A program made the translations under genes and the position numbers. Positions 1 to 12,883 of a stretch of DNA of 64,000 nucleotides are shown in pieces. Source of the stretch: Mermis nigrescens (lineage: Eukaryota > Nematoda > Enoplea > Mermithida > Mermithidae); the NCBI GenBank assembly GCA_036768485.1, contig JAVLUZ010000548.1, positions 434,001 to 498,000 of the forward strand, written 5' to 3'. The notes below the pieces were generated by a model. The model saw only the letters and a list, made by a program, of their open reading frames with translations. It did not search any database and was not told where the DNA came from. Positions within the stretch are counted from its first letter, which is position 1. Each line of letters begins with the position of its first letter.

Positions 1-439
1 ATTTGGGGAAATAATGGGAAGACTGGAAGGCCTACAGTGCACTATCATAGATAGCTACTAGTATTGGCTATGTTATGGCTATCGCGAACTGCTAAGGCAA
101 GTTCGCCTACCGTAACTCGGTGAGTTACATATGTATGATCTTTTAACACACGTAAGATATGATAACACACATACCAATTCGTACTCAAGTCGCATTAAGC
201 CCGAGTGCCCATTTTCCTATCCCGGATTTTGAGCTGAAGATATGTGTGGGAAAGGAATGAAAATATGATAATTTTTAGGGGAAGGTGGTCCTCGGCGACT
301 CGCTTAAGCGTTGCGCTTAACGGTTGTGTACGTGCGTATGGAAATTGAGCACAAGAATGTACATCTGGGGCAATCAATCGGTTTTTTTTCATCTGTTTCA
401 AAAAAAAACCCAAACCGATTTTTTCCCAAAAATTTTTTC
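1..439. other. unassigned flank
   Basis: No gene or repeat was recognised here. Two small inverted repeats are visible near 81-130 (GCGAAC/GTTCGC and GTAACTC/GAGTTAC), too short to classify. From about 300 the sequence grades into the GTGTAAA-rich repeat that follows. Confidence 0.4.
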
Positions 440-2287
440 AGTGTAAAGTTTACAAACATGAGTTTGGCATATACAAACGTACTACAATCAAAGGGCTACA
501 AACTGGCCCAAACCGAATTTATTTACACTCCACTTTCTCTGTTCAGAAGTCGGGAGAGGTCGAATAGGATAAAAATAAAGTACTTTTTAAGGGGTGGCGA
601 ACAAAAATATGGACAAACACGTATTTTTCACTGTCCACCACATTGTAAACTTTAAAAATCTGAACCGAACGCTCCATTGAGTGTAAATGAATTCGGTTTA
701 GGCCAGTTTGTAGCCCTTTGATTGTAGTACGTTTGTATGTGCCAAGCCTATGTTCCGCAAAATATTTGATATGATTTACCAATTAAATACGAAAAAACCT
801 GTTTTTTTTCACCCATTTTACACCTCAGATTTCGAACTTTACACCCCCATAAACAACTCAATATTACGTTTTTTTGAACGCGGTTTAATTCGACATGTAG
901 CCCTTGAAAGTTACTTTATTTTTATCAATCTAAATTATCTTAACTCATAACCGAAAAAGTTGGCAGAGAAATCTTAAACAAAATCTGTTTTTTTACTCAT
1001 CCACTAGAGTGTAAAGTTTAAACCCCTGATACTGTGTATTGATTGTAGAAAACGTTTGAAGGTCAGATTCGTTATTCTGAACTCACAGAGAACATTTTTA
1101 AAAAAATTCATCATCCACGACGCTCTGGGCGGAAAAATTTTTCAGTGTAAAGTTTACACCTGCACTAATAACGCAATATTGATTGTAAAGAAACAAAATA
1201 AATTTTGACGTGTAGCGCTTAAGACGAGGCAGATTTTAAAGGTAGTTACCACGTTCTTTCTACTATGTGGAGAATATGGCAGGGAAAAATATTTTTGTCT
1301 CAGACTCTTTACAATAAACCGCCTCTAAATTCGAAAATATTACCTTTTAAGAAAAAATAAAAAAAGTTTCTCCTAGAATTTATAACCGTCTACCTTTTGA
1401 AACCAATCAGACTGCATAGAATGTAAAACTAAGTTAGATATGCTCTTGCACATGAAAACAGTAAAAAACCGTCTAATTTACACTCCTGTGCAACAACCAA
1501 TGAGTGTAAAAAAATTTTAAGACCAGATTCGTAACCTACTAATTAGGGAAAACATTTTAAAAAAATTCATCATCCACGACGCTATGGGCGGAAAAATTTT
1601 TTCAGTGTAAAGTTTACACTTGCACTAATAACGCAACATTGATTGTAAAGAAACAAAATAAATTTTGACGTGTAGCGCTTAAGACGAGGCACATTTTAAG
1701 GGTAGTTACCACGTTTTGTCTACCAAGTGGAGAATATGGCAGGGAAAGAATTTTTTTGTCCCAGACTCTTTACAATAAACCGCCTCTAAATTCGAGAATA
1801 TTACTTTTTAAAAAAATTTAAAAAAGTCTCCCCTAGATTTTTTAACCGTCTACATTTTGAAACCAATCAGACTGCACAGATTGTAAAACTGAGTTAGATA
1901 TGCTTGGCCACATGAAAACTGTAAAAAACCGTCTAATTTACACTCCGGTGCAACAACCAATGAGTGTAAAGCAATTTTAAGACCAGATTCGTAACCTACT
2001 ACTTAGGGAAAACATTTTTAAAAAAAATTGGCCCTCCGCAAATTATTTGAATTTTTGGTGTAAACTTTACACACTGACGACGCGCTCGGTATTGAGTGTA
2101 AACAAGAAAAAAAAATGGGGGCACTAAGTTTTTTTATTATCTACCTTTTAAAAAAAACCGCACCTCTCAGATGTGTGCCGTTATAGCTGTGAGGGGGGAC
2201 ACAAATTTCGCACTCGCTGTGAAAAACATATAAGAAAAAAGGATGGCCAAGTATATTATAGGTAGCGCTATCGCGCTACCTATGACT
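440..2287 (+). repeat. GTGTAAA-rich repeat, left copy
   Basis: The block is studded with GTGTAAA and TTTACAC words, often as the palindrome-like GTGTAAAGTTTACAC (about 1143 and 1603). Positions 740-1030 align in the same orientation with 10555-10850, so this is one of two direct copies flanking the foldback. It holds an internal tandem duplication with a period of about 460 bp (roughly 1070-1530 and 1531-1990). It also has a local foldback: the TGTAGCCCTTTGATTGTAG stretch near 708-727 occurs inverted near 484-503. The 3' end is a hairpin with an 11-bp stem, ATAGGTAGCGC-TATC-GCGCTACCTAT (2259-2284), directly before the foldback. No transposase reading frame was seen. The family is not recognised. 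Confidence 0.6.
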
Positions 2288-5188
2288 AGCAAAGAAAAAT
2301 GCTCCGATGGAACAAAAAAGATGAATATACTTGGAATTGTGGATTATTAAGGATGTAAAAGGAGGGGACTAGGAAAAATCTACCTAAAGTCGCAAAATCT
2401 GCTAAAAATCAGACTTTCTCTAAGCAACGCAAAAAATCGATGTATGTATATTCTGCGGCCTCTAAAAAAGTGTCTTTTTTAAATAATGTTCGAAGTTTCA
2501 GATAAGAGTGTACGAAATCTATCAAGGTTACTTTTTTAAATTGCTGGCACCTGATTGATAGAAAACTAAGAGGTATTGTATTTAAAGTTGTTTTATTTTG
2601 TTATGAGCATTATCAGCGACTGCAGATAAGGGTCGACCGACTCGGGCCGATCGATAGTCACCGATTTCGCTCAAATTTTCACCGAAGGTAGCACTCAATT
2701 GATAATGAAAAAATGTAAAGGGAATTTTTATAATATCGCGCGCTTCATGAGATATAGCACCGTTTATACCTACAGTATGCCCAAAATCCGACAATTGACT
2801 GCTCGAACATTTTTTAAAATATTTTCTGCAATACTCAACGTTTTTTCAAAAATTTTTTTTGTTTAACGTATAAATAAATAACCTATGCAATAAACATAAA
2901 ATTTTGTACGTACAATGCGAATATAGACTACAGTATGCCAAAAACTACAAATTTTTGATATGTGACTTTGACGCAGAATATCGGAAGGATCGGACTCGAT
3001 ATTAAATATTTCACGTATACCATTAAAAAGAACTTTTCTTCGTCTATAAGTGAGCAAACGGGCAAACTTGCCCGGATTTTGGTTAGAGAACTAGAGATTG
3101 TCATTCAAAGGTATGTCGCTACGTGTTTTGCGCATCCTAATTATTTAAAGAGCATATGTAGGTAGGATGTATACATACTTGTCTACTTCACTCTCTCCAT
3201 ACGTGGGCGTGGGGGGTTTAGGGCGTATGCACCACACGTGGGCGTGGTGTCAGGGGATTTGGACTCCCCAGAATGTGGCGGATCCCAGCCATCAAAAATC
3301 GATAATTGTCACAAGAAGCTGGCAGAATTGCTAGTTTTGGCACTTTTTGGGCTTTGGAGTTTGGACCCCCAGAATTTTCTTGCTGATGTCTGTTATGCAC
3401 ACTCCCGATAACTTGAAATACCCTGCAGTTACTGAACGACCCCTAGAATCCAATTTTATAGCAACTTTTTTTGATTATTTTTAGCAATTTTACCCAAGTA
3501 CATCCCTAGAATTTTCTTGCTGCCTACATATGTACATCTATCTGGTAAGCCGAGAATTTAGCACACTACAACTGCGATAATATCAAAGCCACAAATTTGA
3601 TTTTAAGGACGAGTACCTAGGTATCGCACATGCACAGCATGGGAATTCTGGGGAAACCAAAATTGTTTTTTCTAATTCGTCTTTATGAGCAAAATCGATC
3701 AATAGGTGTCGAAAACATCGTTTTATACGTAGCATTTCGACGATGCGCTTTCTTTGTAGAGGATAAAAAGTAAAAAATTTTAAAAACAAAAAAATCAATG
3801 AAATTTAATACAAAATAATGAAAAGTGACTGTTTGGCTCGAAGCGCCGAAAAATTGTAACTTTTGGCATTAAAGATCGTTAAATTAGCTTAAATCAAAAC
3901 TTCTTTTGCAATTTTTGCGGAAAATCGCGTATTTAAGGGGAAAATATTTCTGGAGTGGGCGTGGGGGAGTCAGAGGGTCTAGCTGAACTGCCCCCCGAGA
4001 ATCTGGTGGACCCCAACCAGAAATCGATAATTGCCGCTTGACCCCTAGAATTGCTATTTTTGATACTTTTTGGCCATTTTATACCATCGAGATCCCTCAT
4101 GCTGCCCATTATATGGTCCCCCAACCCCACTCTTACCACACCTATGTGTGATATTAACACTAAGCTGCAGAGAAACATATTCCATGTACCAATATACATA
4201 GGTAAGTACCTATCTAACCTTTTCGTTGTGAACAAATTATCGCCACATCAACGCCGATAAATAGGTACGGACAAGACTAAAAAAAATTTCTACAATCCTT
4301 TACTTTTTTGAAAATACTTTTTTCTGACTGAACTCGAATAGCACATAAGCGGCGTAGTATGGAACAGTTAGCTAACTCGTTCGCAAGGCGTACAAACGTA
4401 GGTACGTACCAGACTTGCTTTATCTCAGGAGCCAACATTTTGGTCAGTTCATGCGACATTTTGGTTTTTTTGGTCAGTTCGTCAGTTCATGCCTAAAAGA
4501 TCAAAAGTAATAATTCTGGTTTTTTAATTTTATTTTTCATATTTTAATTTAGGTGTCGTTTTGCGAAGCATTTTCACCGCATGGAAGCACACACAACCAG
4601 TACAGGTCAAAACAGACATGTACACATCAGTTCTGGTGGTCGATCGATACCATAAAAAACAATTTAACCGCGAAAAATTTGTAAAATTCAGGCTAATAAC
4701 CACTGAAAATCAAGTTTTCTCCAAAAGCACCCTAAATTAACTATAAACTGTAAACACTTTTACAGTATTTTAGTTTTTGTTATTTTTGGCCCAAATACTG
4801 ATTTCTTGACTCACATCCCAGACCGATCCAGCTGACTCCCACATTAGCCATTTTCAGCACCTGTGGTAACAAGAACATTAGGTACACGGGTAACTAAATT
4901 AAATAATTATTCTTAGCTATGATCAATTTTTGGTCTAAAATATTCTATGTCTTCCTTGCTGTTAGAAAAATTCATAATGCATACTGAAGTTTTCACCTAT
5001 ACCTATCTAACAAATTGTTATCCAACATTTCTCATTTTATTTTACTAAAAAGTCGTCTAATAATCCAGTTATTTAGTTATTTTAGGGTAGAAGGCTATCG
5101 CCCCCAGAACCCTTTTTGAAAATTTTTTTGAGCAGCGGATATACATTGGAAAGCACTTGAAATTGAGCTGATAACGCAAAAACGTCAA

Positions 5189-6302
5189 AAATTTCCGACG
5201 CTTTGCACCGAATTTATTGTTTTTCTACGTGTCTTGTCTTCTAGCCTGCTTAAAACCGCTCAAATTTGAGCTTGACTTCCAGAATATGTCCTCCTGGAAT
5301 TGTCTGCTACACTGATGGATCACGCTTTGTGAATACCTCAGGCGCGGGCATCTATTTCCAGAAGGTAAAACAGATGCGGTATTTTACCTTAGGCAGTATG
5401 TGTACTGTCTTTCAGGCAGAAATACTCGCTATTTTACAATGCTGCCGTAGCAGAGAATTGATGGCCCTCAGAAATGAGAACATTTTTATTTGCTCTGACA
5501 GTCAATCTGCTCTGAAGTCACTTCTATCTCCAAAAGTGTCTTCAAAGTTAGTTCTCGAGTGTGTTCTTGCTCTGCAAGAACTCTCGCAGGATAACAATGT
5601 CAAATTATTATGGGTCCCAGGTCACTAGCGGCATTGAGGGCAATGAATTTGCGGATCATGCTGCAAAAATGGGATCAGCACGTAAAGATGTTGGCCCAGA
5701 ACCGGTAGTTGCTGTCTCCAGAGCTGTTGCTAAGGCTGACATCAACAGCTGGGTCAGGGAACAACATGTTCAATATTGGAGTGAGCAGAAGACTTGCCGT
5801 CAGGCCAGATCCTTTATGGAGAGGCCATGCAAGAAAATAGCCAGCTCCTTGATCAGCTTAGGTCGTAAGCTGCTTAAGACAGTAAGTGGTCTCCTAACTG
5901 GACACTGTCCCCTCAACAGACACCTATGTACTATTGGGGTTTCTGACAACCCCAAATGCGCAAAATGTCTGCTCACAGAAGAGGATTATATCCACTTCCT
6001 TTGTCACTGCCCTGGGTTTGATAAGTTGAGAGTTAGGTTCTTCCATGCTCCACAGCCTGTTGCTCAACTTTTGGGGTTTATTAAAGCCTCAAAACGTTTG
6101 TGCGACTAGCTCTCAAAAGTTTCCGTGGGGTACACAATGGGCTTCTTAGCCTGCGTGAAGGGCTTGCGCCCACCCCTTTATCACTATCACTATCCAGAAT
6201 ATGTCAAAAATTTTTCCGGCGCTCCGCAGCGGATTTATTGTTTTTCTGTTACTTGTCTTCTAGCCCGCCCAAACCGCTAAAATTCGAGCTTGACTTTCAG
6301 AA
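5189..6302 (+). repeat. ~105-bp tandem repeat split by a retrotransposon
   Basis: About 100 bp at 5189-5290 (from AAAAATTTCCGACGCTTTG to CCAGAATATGTC) is repeated at 6199-6302 with modest divergence. Both copies carry a version of the CCGGCGCT...GCGG hairpin followed by GGATTTATTGTTTTTCT-like sequence. Removing the inserted retrotransposon brings the two units head to tail, so the insertion landed in a two-unit tandem array. Confidence 0.6.
5291..6193 (+). mobile_element. 5'-truncated non-LTR retrotransposon (RNase H domain and tail)
   Basis: The reading frame from about 5290 encodes a retrotransposon-type RNase H: YTDGS, then QAEI, then CSDSQSAL, then NEFADHAA supply the acidic catalytic residues in order. 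A downstream segment has a C-x2-C-x8-H-x3-C arrangement (around CAKC...HFLCHC), typical of the C-terminus of Jockey/I/R1-like ORF2. A one-base insertion puts a stop after VPGH at 5626-5628; the frame continues one base off to 6109, so the copy is dead. The 3' end is a short ACTATC simple repeat. The 12-bp word CCAGAATATGTC at 5279-5290 recurs at 6194-6205 as the target duplication, showing insertion by target-primed reverse transcription and 5' truncation (endonuclease and RT missing). Confidence 0.85.
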
Positions 6303-6885
6303 TATGTCAAAGATATTGTATATATAACTTTTTCTGCAAAGCACGAAGTAAAAAGGTCAGGAGATAAGGAATTACTCATGAATTGAATTTTGAGAAATCG
6401 GTTGTGCAGATAACTTAAATGATAAATTTTCTGCATATCAATATTGAATAGAACGAAAAATTTTTGAAATTCTATTTTGAAACCTTCTATTCACCATCTT
6501 ATAGAGCTCATTAAGATATGCTCAAAACTGCCTTTGCTTTCGCATATCTCCTAATTGTACTCGAGATATTTGTCTTAAAATTTTCGTATTGCGCCCCCCC
6601 CAAAATTTGTTTTCTCCCGAATCCGCTAGTGTATATATCAAACCCCTTTATAACTTCTGTTCCACATGTTTTTTATTGTAGCTTACCTCATGTTAATATT
6701 TTTCATCTTCCACAGTTGATCGAAAGCGGTCGAAAAAGATATTACTATCGGTCAAAGAGAAGTGACTTTTATCGTTTCGATTTGTTCTCCCGACAGATTA
6801 ACGTCTTAAAGAATTTTGCATACCTACAACCAGACATGATCTTGGGGGCTTTAGTGGGTTTTCTTACCCCCAGCGTGGGCTTCGT
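6206..6885. other. foldback loop, unassigned
   Basis: Apart from the second tandem unit (to 6302), no recognisable feature was found. A 137-codon frame at 6518-6931 opens with a hydrophobic stretch but runs into the foldback arm and matches no family known to me. I do not call it a gene. Confidence 0.35.
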
Positions 6886-8879
6886 TCATGCAATAGGCAG
6901 CAAGAAGACTCTGGGGGTCTCGATGGGATAAAATTGCCAAAAAGTATCCAAAATAGCAATTCTAGGGGTCAAACGGCAATTATCAATTTCTGGTCCGCCA
7001 GATTCTCGGGGGAAGGGGTGGTGGGGGCGCTTTAGCCAGACCCCTGACTCCCCTACGCCCACTCCAGTATTATTTCCCCTTAAATCCGCGATTTTCCGCA
7101 AAAATTGAAAAAGAAATTTTGATTTAAGCTAATATAACGATCTTTAATGCCAAAAGTTACACTTTTTCGGCGCTTCGAGCCAAACAGTCATTTTTCATTA
7201 TTTTGTATTAAATTTCATTGATGTTTTTGTTTTTAAAATTTTTTACTCTATATCTTCTACAAAGAAAGCGCATCGTCGAAATGCTACGTATAAAACGATG
7301 TTTTCGACACCTATTGATCGATTTTGCTCATAAAGACAAATTAGAAAAATTTTTTGGTTTCCCGCAGAATTCGCATGCTGTGAATGTGCAATACCTAGGT
7401 GCTCGTCCTTAAAATCAAATTTGTGGCTTTGATATTGTCGTAGTTGTAGTATGCTAAATTCTCGGCTTACCAGATAGATGTACATATGTAGGCAGCAAGA
7501 AAATTCTGGAGATGTACTTGGGTAAAATTGCCAAAAATAATCAAAAAAAGTTGCTATAAAATTGGATTCTAGGGGTCGTATAGTAACTGCATCGTATTTC
7601 AAGTTCTCGGGAGTGTGCATAACAGACATCAGCAAGAAAATTCTGGGGGTCCGGTTGGGGCCCAAACTCCAAAGCCCAAAAAGTGCCAAACCTAGCAATT
7701 CTGCCAGCTTCTTGTGACAATTATCGATTTTTGATGGCAGAGATCCGCCACATTCTGGGGAGGTCCAGACCCCCTGACACCACGCCCACGTGTGGTGCAT
7801 ACGCCCTAAACCCCCACGCCCACGTATGGAGAGAGTGAAGTAGACAAGTATGTATACATCCTACCTACATATGCTCTTTATATAATTAGGATGCGCGAAA
7901 CACGTAGCGACATACCTTTGAATGACAATCTCTAGTTCTCTAACCAAAATCCGGGCAAGTTTGCCCGTTTGCTCACTTATAGACGAAGAAAAGTTCTTTC
8001 TAATGGTATACGTGAAATATTTAATATCGAGTCCGATCCTTCCGATATTCTGCGTCAAAGTAACACATCAAAAATTTGTAGCTTTTGGCATACTGTAGCC
8101 TATATGCGCAACGTATGTATAACATTTTACGTTTATTGCATAGGTTATTTATTTATACGTTGGACAAAAAAAATTTTTGAAAAAATGTTTAGTATTGCAG
8201 AAGATATTTTAAAAAATGTTCGAGCAGTCAATTGTCGGATTTTGGGCATACTGTAGGTATAAACGGTGCTATATCTCACGAAGCGCGCGATATTATAAAA
8301 ATTCCCTTTACATTTTTTCATTATCAACTGAGTGCTACCTTCGGTGAAAATTTGAGTGAAATCGGTGACTATCGATCGGCCCGAGTCGGTCGACCCTTAT
8401 CTGCAGTCGCTGATATAGCAAGCAAAGCAGGGGCTGATTGATTAGTGCACACAATCGTTTCGGGCATGCTAGTGTATCTACATTTAGTCTGTTTCAAGTC
8501 AACTTACGCGTTTCCTACTGTTTTAAACCAACCATGTCTCCAATTGTCTTGGATGTTTGCTATTTCATTCAATTGGCTTAGAAGACTGTTAGTTTACTCA
8601 ATATCATTTCCCATAGCTACTGCATAGCTAACGTGCTGCTTTTTCAATCATTTTTATGTTTAAATATTTATTTTAATCTGTTGGCCGCAGAATATACATC
8701 GATTTTTTGCGTTGCTTAGAGAAAGTCTGATTTTTAGCAGATTTTGCGATTCTTGGCATATAACATAGGGAGATATTTCCTGGTCCCCTCCTTTTACATC
8801 CTCGATAATTCACAATCCCAAGTACATATATTCCACTTTTTTGTTCCATTGGAGCATTTTTCTTTGCTAGTACCCCACT

Positions 8880-11405
8880 TTTAATTAGCAAGATTTGGAA
8901 ATACAATACTAGATTTCATTTACTGTGCGGTTCTTCTAATAATTGAATGGTTTAAACTTTACTAAGCTACTAGTTGTAGAAGAAACAAACATTCTGATTA
9001 GTAATTCTTATGTCACGTAGAACATCCTGTAAAGAAATATGCTTCCAAAACTTTCTAGGGCTCAACTTAATTTACATTTTAAACTTTACACAAGAGTGTA
9101 AAGAATTTTAGTAGGAAAATAATTTCGAAATTGCTCTGATATGACGATCAGCATTTATTAAGAAATGAAACCTCTATAATGTTCTAAGAACAAATTAACA
9201 TTGGGTGTTAATCACTTTAACTACACTTCATGCGCCCCTAGCAGACGTATCACATCTGTTTCCATATATATTTTACGACTTTAGAGAAAACATAAGTTAC
9301 CGTGAGGCTCTAGAATGAAGCTTTTTATATAGTGTAAACTTTACACTAGCAACGAGTGTAAAGAAGATTTTAGTTGGATTTGTAAATTCGATATTACCCG
9401 GATATTACGATCAACATTCATGAAAAAATTACGTCTCCATAACGGTTTAATGACAAATAGACACAGATGTAAACCACTTTACATCACTATTGAGTGTAAA
9501 CAAACGCGCCCAGCTGACGTCCCTTATTTGATTCCATGTAAATTTTCAGATTTCGGCAAAAAATTTAGGTTTTTGCAAAGCTCTAGAACGAAGATAAACC
9601 ACTTTACATCACAGTTGAGTGTAAACAAACGCGCCCAGCTGACGTCCTGATTTGATTCCATGTAAATTTTCAGATTTCGGCAAAAAATTCAGGTTTTCGC
9701 AAAGCTCTAGAACGAAGATTAATTAGCAGTGTAAACTTTACACAACCGCCTAGTGTAAAGAAGATTTTATTCCGATTTGTAAATCTGATATTACTCGGAT
9801 ATTATTATCAACATTTATGAAAAAATTGCATGTCTACAATGGTCTGAGGACAAATAAACAATGAGTGTAAATCACTTTACATCACTGTTGGATGTAAACA
9901 AATGCGCCTACGTGACGTCTCACATTTGATTCTTTGAAAATTTCTAGACTCCAGGAAAAAATTAGGTTTCTGGAATGCTCGAAAACGAAGATAAATACAT
10001 ATGTAGTGTAAACTTCATGTAAACACCTAGTGTAAAGAAGATTTTGGTCAGATTCGTAATTTTGATATTGTTTCGATATTACGATTAATATTTATGAAAA
10101 AATTAAGTCTCCATAATGTTCTATGGGCAAACTAACAATAGGTGTAAACCACTTTACAACACTGTAGAGTGTAAACATATGCGCCAGACTGGCATATCAA
10201 ATTTGGTTCCTGGTCCATTTCTAGACTTGATAATCGTGTCCCTGACTCATAACTGGAGAAGCAGGCAGAAAAAACAAGACAGAAACGCATTTTAAACACC
10301 AAATTTTTGACTTTACACTCGCTAAATATTATGTATAAACAATTTGCTTTGACATGCACCCGATATAAAGCACTTTATTTTTATTCAATTGGACTTATCC
10401 AGACTTCTGGACGGAGAAAGTGGCGAACAAAAAACGCAACAAAAACGTATTTTCCATCATTTAGAACACTGTAAACTTTAAAATTCCGTACCGAACTCCC
10501 CATTGAGTTTAAAGAAATTCGGTTTGGTACAATTTGTAGCTTTTAAATCGTAGTACATTCCTGTGTGCCGAAATTTGTTGCAAAAATTATTTGATATGAT
10601 TTATTAATCAAAATTCGGAAAAAACGTGTTTTTTCGCCCATTTTTTACCTCTGATTTCGAACTTTACACCCCCATAAATAACTCAATATTGCGTTTTTTA
10701 AATGCGGTTTGCTGCGATGTGTAGCCCCTGAGAGGCACTTTATTACTGCTGTATTCAATTTATCACTGACTCATAAGCGGAAAAATTTGGCAGAGAAATC
10801 TTAGTTAAAATCCGTTTTTTACACCATCCACTAGAGTGTAAACTTTAAACCCCAGGATCTAACTCACCATAGAGCGTAGAAGAATTTGTTTAAATGCAGA
10901 ATGTAGCCCTTGATCCGCTCTACATTTCTGTCAGAAAACATTTCAAAAAACTCATAATCGGAGTTAGTATCAGACATAAGCAGGTTGAAAACTCGACCAA
11001 AAAGTGTTTCTTCACCCCCAGATTTTCACACTCTTTACACTGCCATTCGAGAACTAATGCGAATTTCAAGAAACAAAAAAAGTGCCATACTGTAAAATCC
11101 ATCCCTCTATTATCCTATGCTGTTTAATTCTTTGAGTCATCAATACTCAGTTGTCCACATGCCGCATTATAAATGTCCCAAAATTTGTCCTATGTTATAA
11201 CGTTACACAAAAACTTTACACCTTCTTTACACAGTCAGTTTTGAGTTTCAAGAAAAACAAAAAAACACGGGCAGCGAATTTTTTTATTATCGTTCTTTTA
11301 AAAAAACCGCACCTTCCAGAAGTGTCCCGTTATAGCTGTAGGGGGTGCACAGGTGCTAGGGGTACCCAAGTATATTATAGGTACGCGCTAACGCGCTACC
11401 TATGA
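8880..11405 (+). repeat. GTGTAAA-rich repeat, right copy
   Basis: This is the same family and orientation as 440-2287. The 10555-10850 segment matches 740-1030, and the end hairpin (near 11379-11405, GGTACGCGCTAACGCGCTACC) is a variant of the left copy's end. Between about 9330 and 10170 it contains four diverged units of roughly 230-250 bp, each with AGTGTAAACTTTACAC-like or CACTTTACATCAC words and GAGTGTAAACAAACGCGCC. An imperfect AT dinucleotide run follows at 11406-11420. The copy is longer than the left one mainly because of these extra units. Confidence 0.6.
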
Positions 11406-11423
11406 TATATATATATATTCCGC

Positions 11424-11475
11424 CGGCTTACTGTCATAGAAAATACTTAAAATTTATGCCCAAACTCATGTGAAA
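11424..11475 (+). repeat. single arm of a palindromic MITE
   Basis: CCGGCTTACTGTCATAG... followed by AAAATTTATGCCCAAACTC matches the right arm of the palindromic element at 60055-60220. The left arm is missing here, so this is a fragment. Confidence 0.5.
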
Positions 11476-11480
11476 AACTA

Positions 11481-11701
11481 TAGTCCGTTTCATTTAATTT
11501 TAAGGCTTTGGAAAAAATTTAAAGCGCCTATAAGTGTTTTGAAGTAACGCTATAGTTTTGATGTTCTACGTTTTCGTGTTACAGTGAGATATTTGTCATT
11601 GTTAAGTCGCATTACCGTATCAAAATTTTAAATCACTTTTGTAGCCCGATTCGTGCGGATTAAATCCAATGGAAGACCTCAAAGTTAAATGAAATAGCCT
11701 A
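11481..11701. mobile_element. mariner-like MITE
   Basis: The left end TAGTCCGTTTCATTTAA and the reverse complement of the right end, TAGGCTATTTCATTTAA, form terminal inverted repeats of about 25 bp at roughly 80% identity. Both ends are flanked by TA (11479-11480 and 11702-11703), as expected for Tc1/mariner target duplication. It is 221 bp long and non-coding. Confidence 0.6.
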
Positions 11702-12051
11702 TAAATGCCATTGAAAGTAATTTCGATATAGTCATCATCAGATTATCATAAATTTCATTTGAATAGATTGATGAAATTGGTACTACATTTTTCATCTCTG
11801 TGCGTAGGTATGAAAGCAGGGGCGGTAAAGTTGTACTAAGGCTTAACTTCTCGGTGATTTTTTATAGTACCTACACCGCATATGTGCATACTGCAATTCA
11901 TTCAGATCAAATGGCAACAATTCTAGCATAAAGAAGGCAAAGACGTAACAATGGCATAGCTTGGTATGGAAGGAATGTAAAATAACAATAAAAACACGAA
12001 ATGCGCAAAAGCTAACAGAACTAAAGACGCAAACTAATTCTTGCACATTAA

Positions 12052-12399
12052 CAGGGGCGTAGCTGTGGGGGGACAGGGGGGACCAGCTCCCCAAATTGTG
12101 AAAGTATGAGTACTTCTAACTAGGGTCACCCAAAGAAATAAATTGCAAATTCTCAAGACGTATGTATCTGATAAACTGCTGAAATAGATTTTAGCAAACG
12201 TTTTGAGCTAATAATCCCAAAATACAACATGATTGAAATTGAGTTGAATTTTTAAAAATTTTTTTCTTGAATGAGTAGATCGCGCTGAGAAAAGCTCAAA
12301 AACCATCATTATTTTTGTCTACCCACATATAGTTGGCGAAAATTCCAACTTCAAAATTTGAGTCCCCCAAAATTCAGAAGGCCAGCTAAGCTACTGCAG
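12052..12399. mobile_element. hAT-like MITE, TSD CACATTAA
   Basis: A perfect 8-bp duplication CACATTAA flanks the element (12044-12051 and 12400-12407). The left end is CAGGGGCGTAGCTG and the right end, reverse-complemented, is CTGCAGTAGCTTAGCTG, related but imperfect inverted repeats. It is 348 bp and non-coding. Similar CAGGGGCGTA-type ends occur at 37172. Confidence 0.7.
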
Positions 12400-12883
12400 C
12401 ACATTAAACGACAAGGCGTCAACGCTTGAATAAATCCTTAATTCGTACTGGGACGAAGCAGCTCCGCAAGGTACCAAAATTGATCTCGCTCTGAAAAAAA
12501 TAAGCTGCGACATAATATTAAAGTTTCGCTCGTTAACGAGAAGGGTAAGTACATATTCATCAGGGTCCGTGCGAAAACAAATATCATAAGCTCGTGATAC
12601 CCTAACACGTGATCGTGATATAGTATTTCGTAATATAGGTACCTACATAATAGAGATGTGCCAGGCCTAGGCCCGGCCCCGGGCCGGAGCCAAGACGGCT
12701 CCGGCGCCGGGGCCTGTAAAAAATAATTAAAATGTATGCAATAAATGCGAAAAGAGAAGTTTCATTAGTCAGAATGCAGAAAAATCCTAATTCGTTTCCA
12801 TGCATTAGCAATTTCCTTTAATCATCAAAGTCGACGCATTTTAAAATAGCACTCAAATAAACCAAAGTTTCAAGCTTATCAGG

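Larger units (their letters stand above)
2288..8879. repeat. 6.6 kb foldback (inverted-repeat) element
   Basis: The left arm (about 2288-4110) is repeated in inverse orientation as the right arm (about 6886-8879). Matching landmarks are the outer CTAGCAAAG/CTTTGCTAG ends, the same short open frame on the minus strand at 2582-2794 and on the plus strand at 8232-8441, and another at 2962-3165 (plus) and 7861-8058 (minus). Arms differ only by scattered substitutions and short indels. The 2.7 kb loop carries the truncated retrotransposon at 5291-6193. The architecture fits a foldback transposon or a large TIR element that lost its coding centre. The arm frames resemble no family I know and may be chance. 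I saw no clear flanking target duplication, so the boundaries are those of the arm match. Confidence 0.7.

Noticed and set aside
2259..2291. Helitron 3' end, because a hairpin is followed by GACTAG
   Set aside because: The CTAG belongs to the foldback terminus. The second copy of the hairpin (11379-11405) is followed by GATATAT, not CTRR, so it is not a Helitron end.
2582..2794. Conserved 70-codon frame (GDYRSARVGRPLSAVAD), present in both foldback arms
   Set aside because: Arm-to-arm identity is explained by the inverted repeat itself; no domain is recognised and the opposite strand is equally well conserved.
6518..6931. 137-codon frame with a signal-like start in the foldback loop
   Set aside because: Its last third is foldback-arm sequence, the codon use looks random and AT-driven, and no motif is present.
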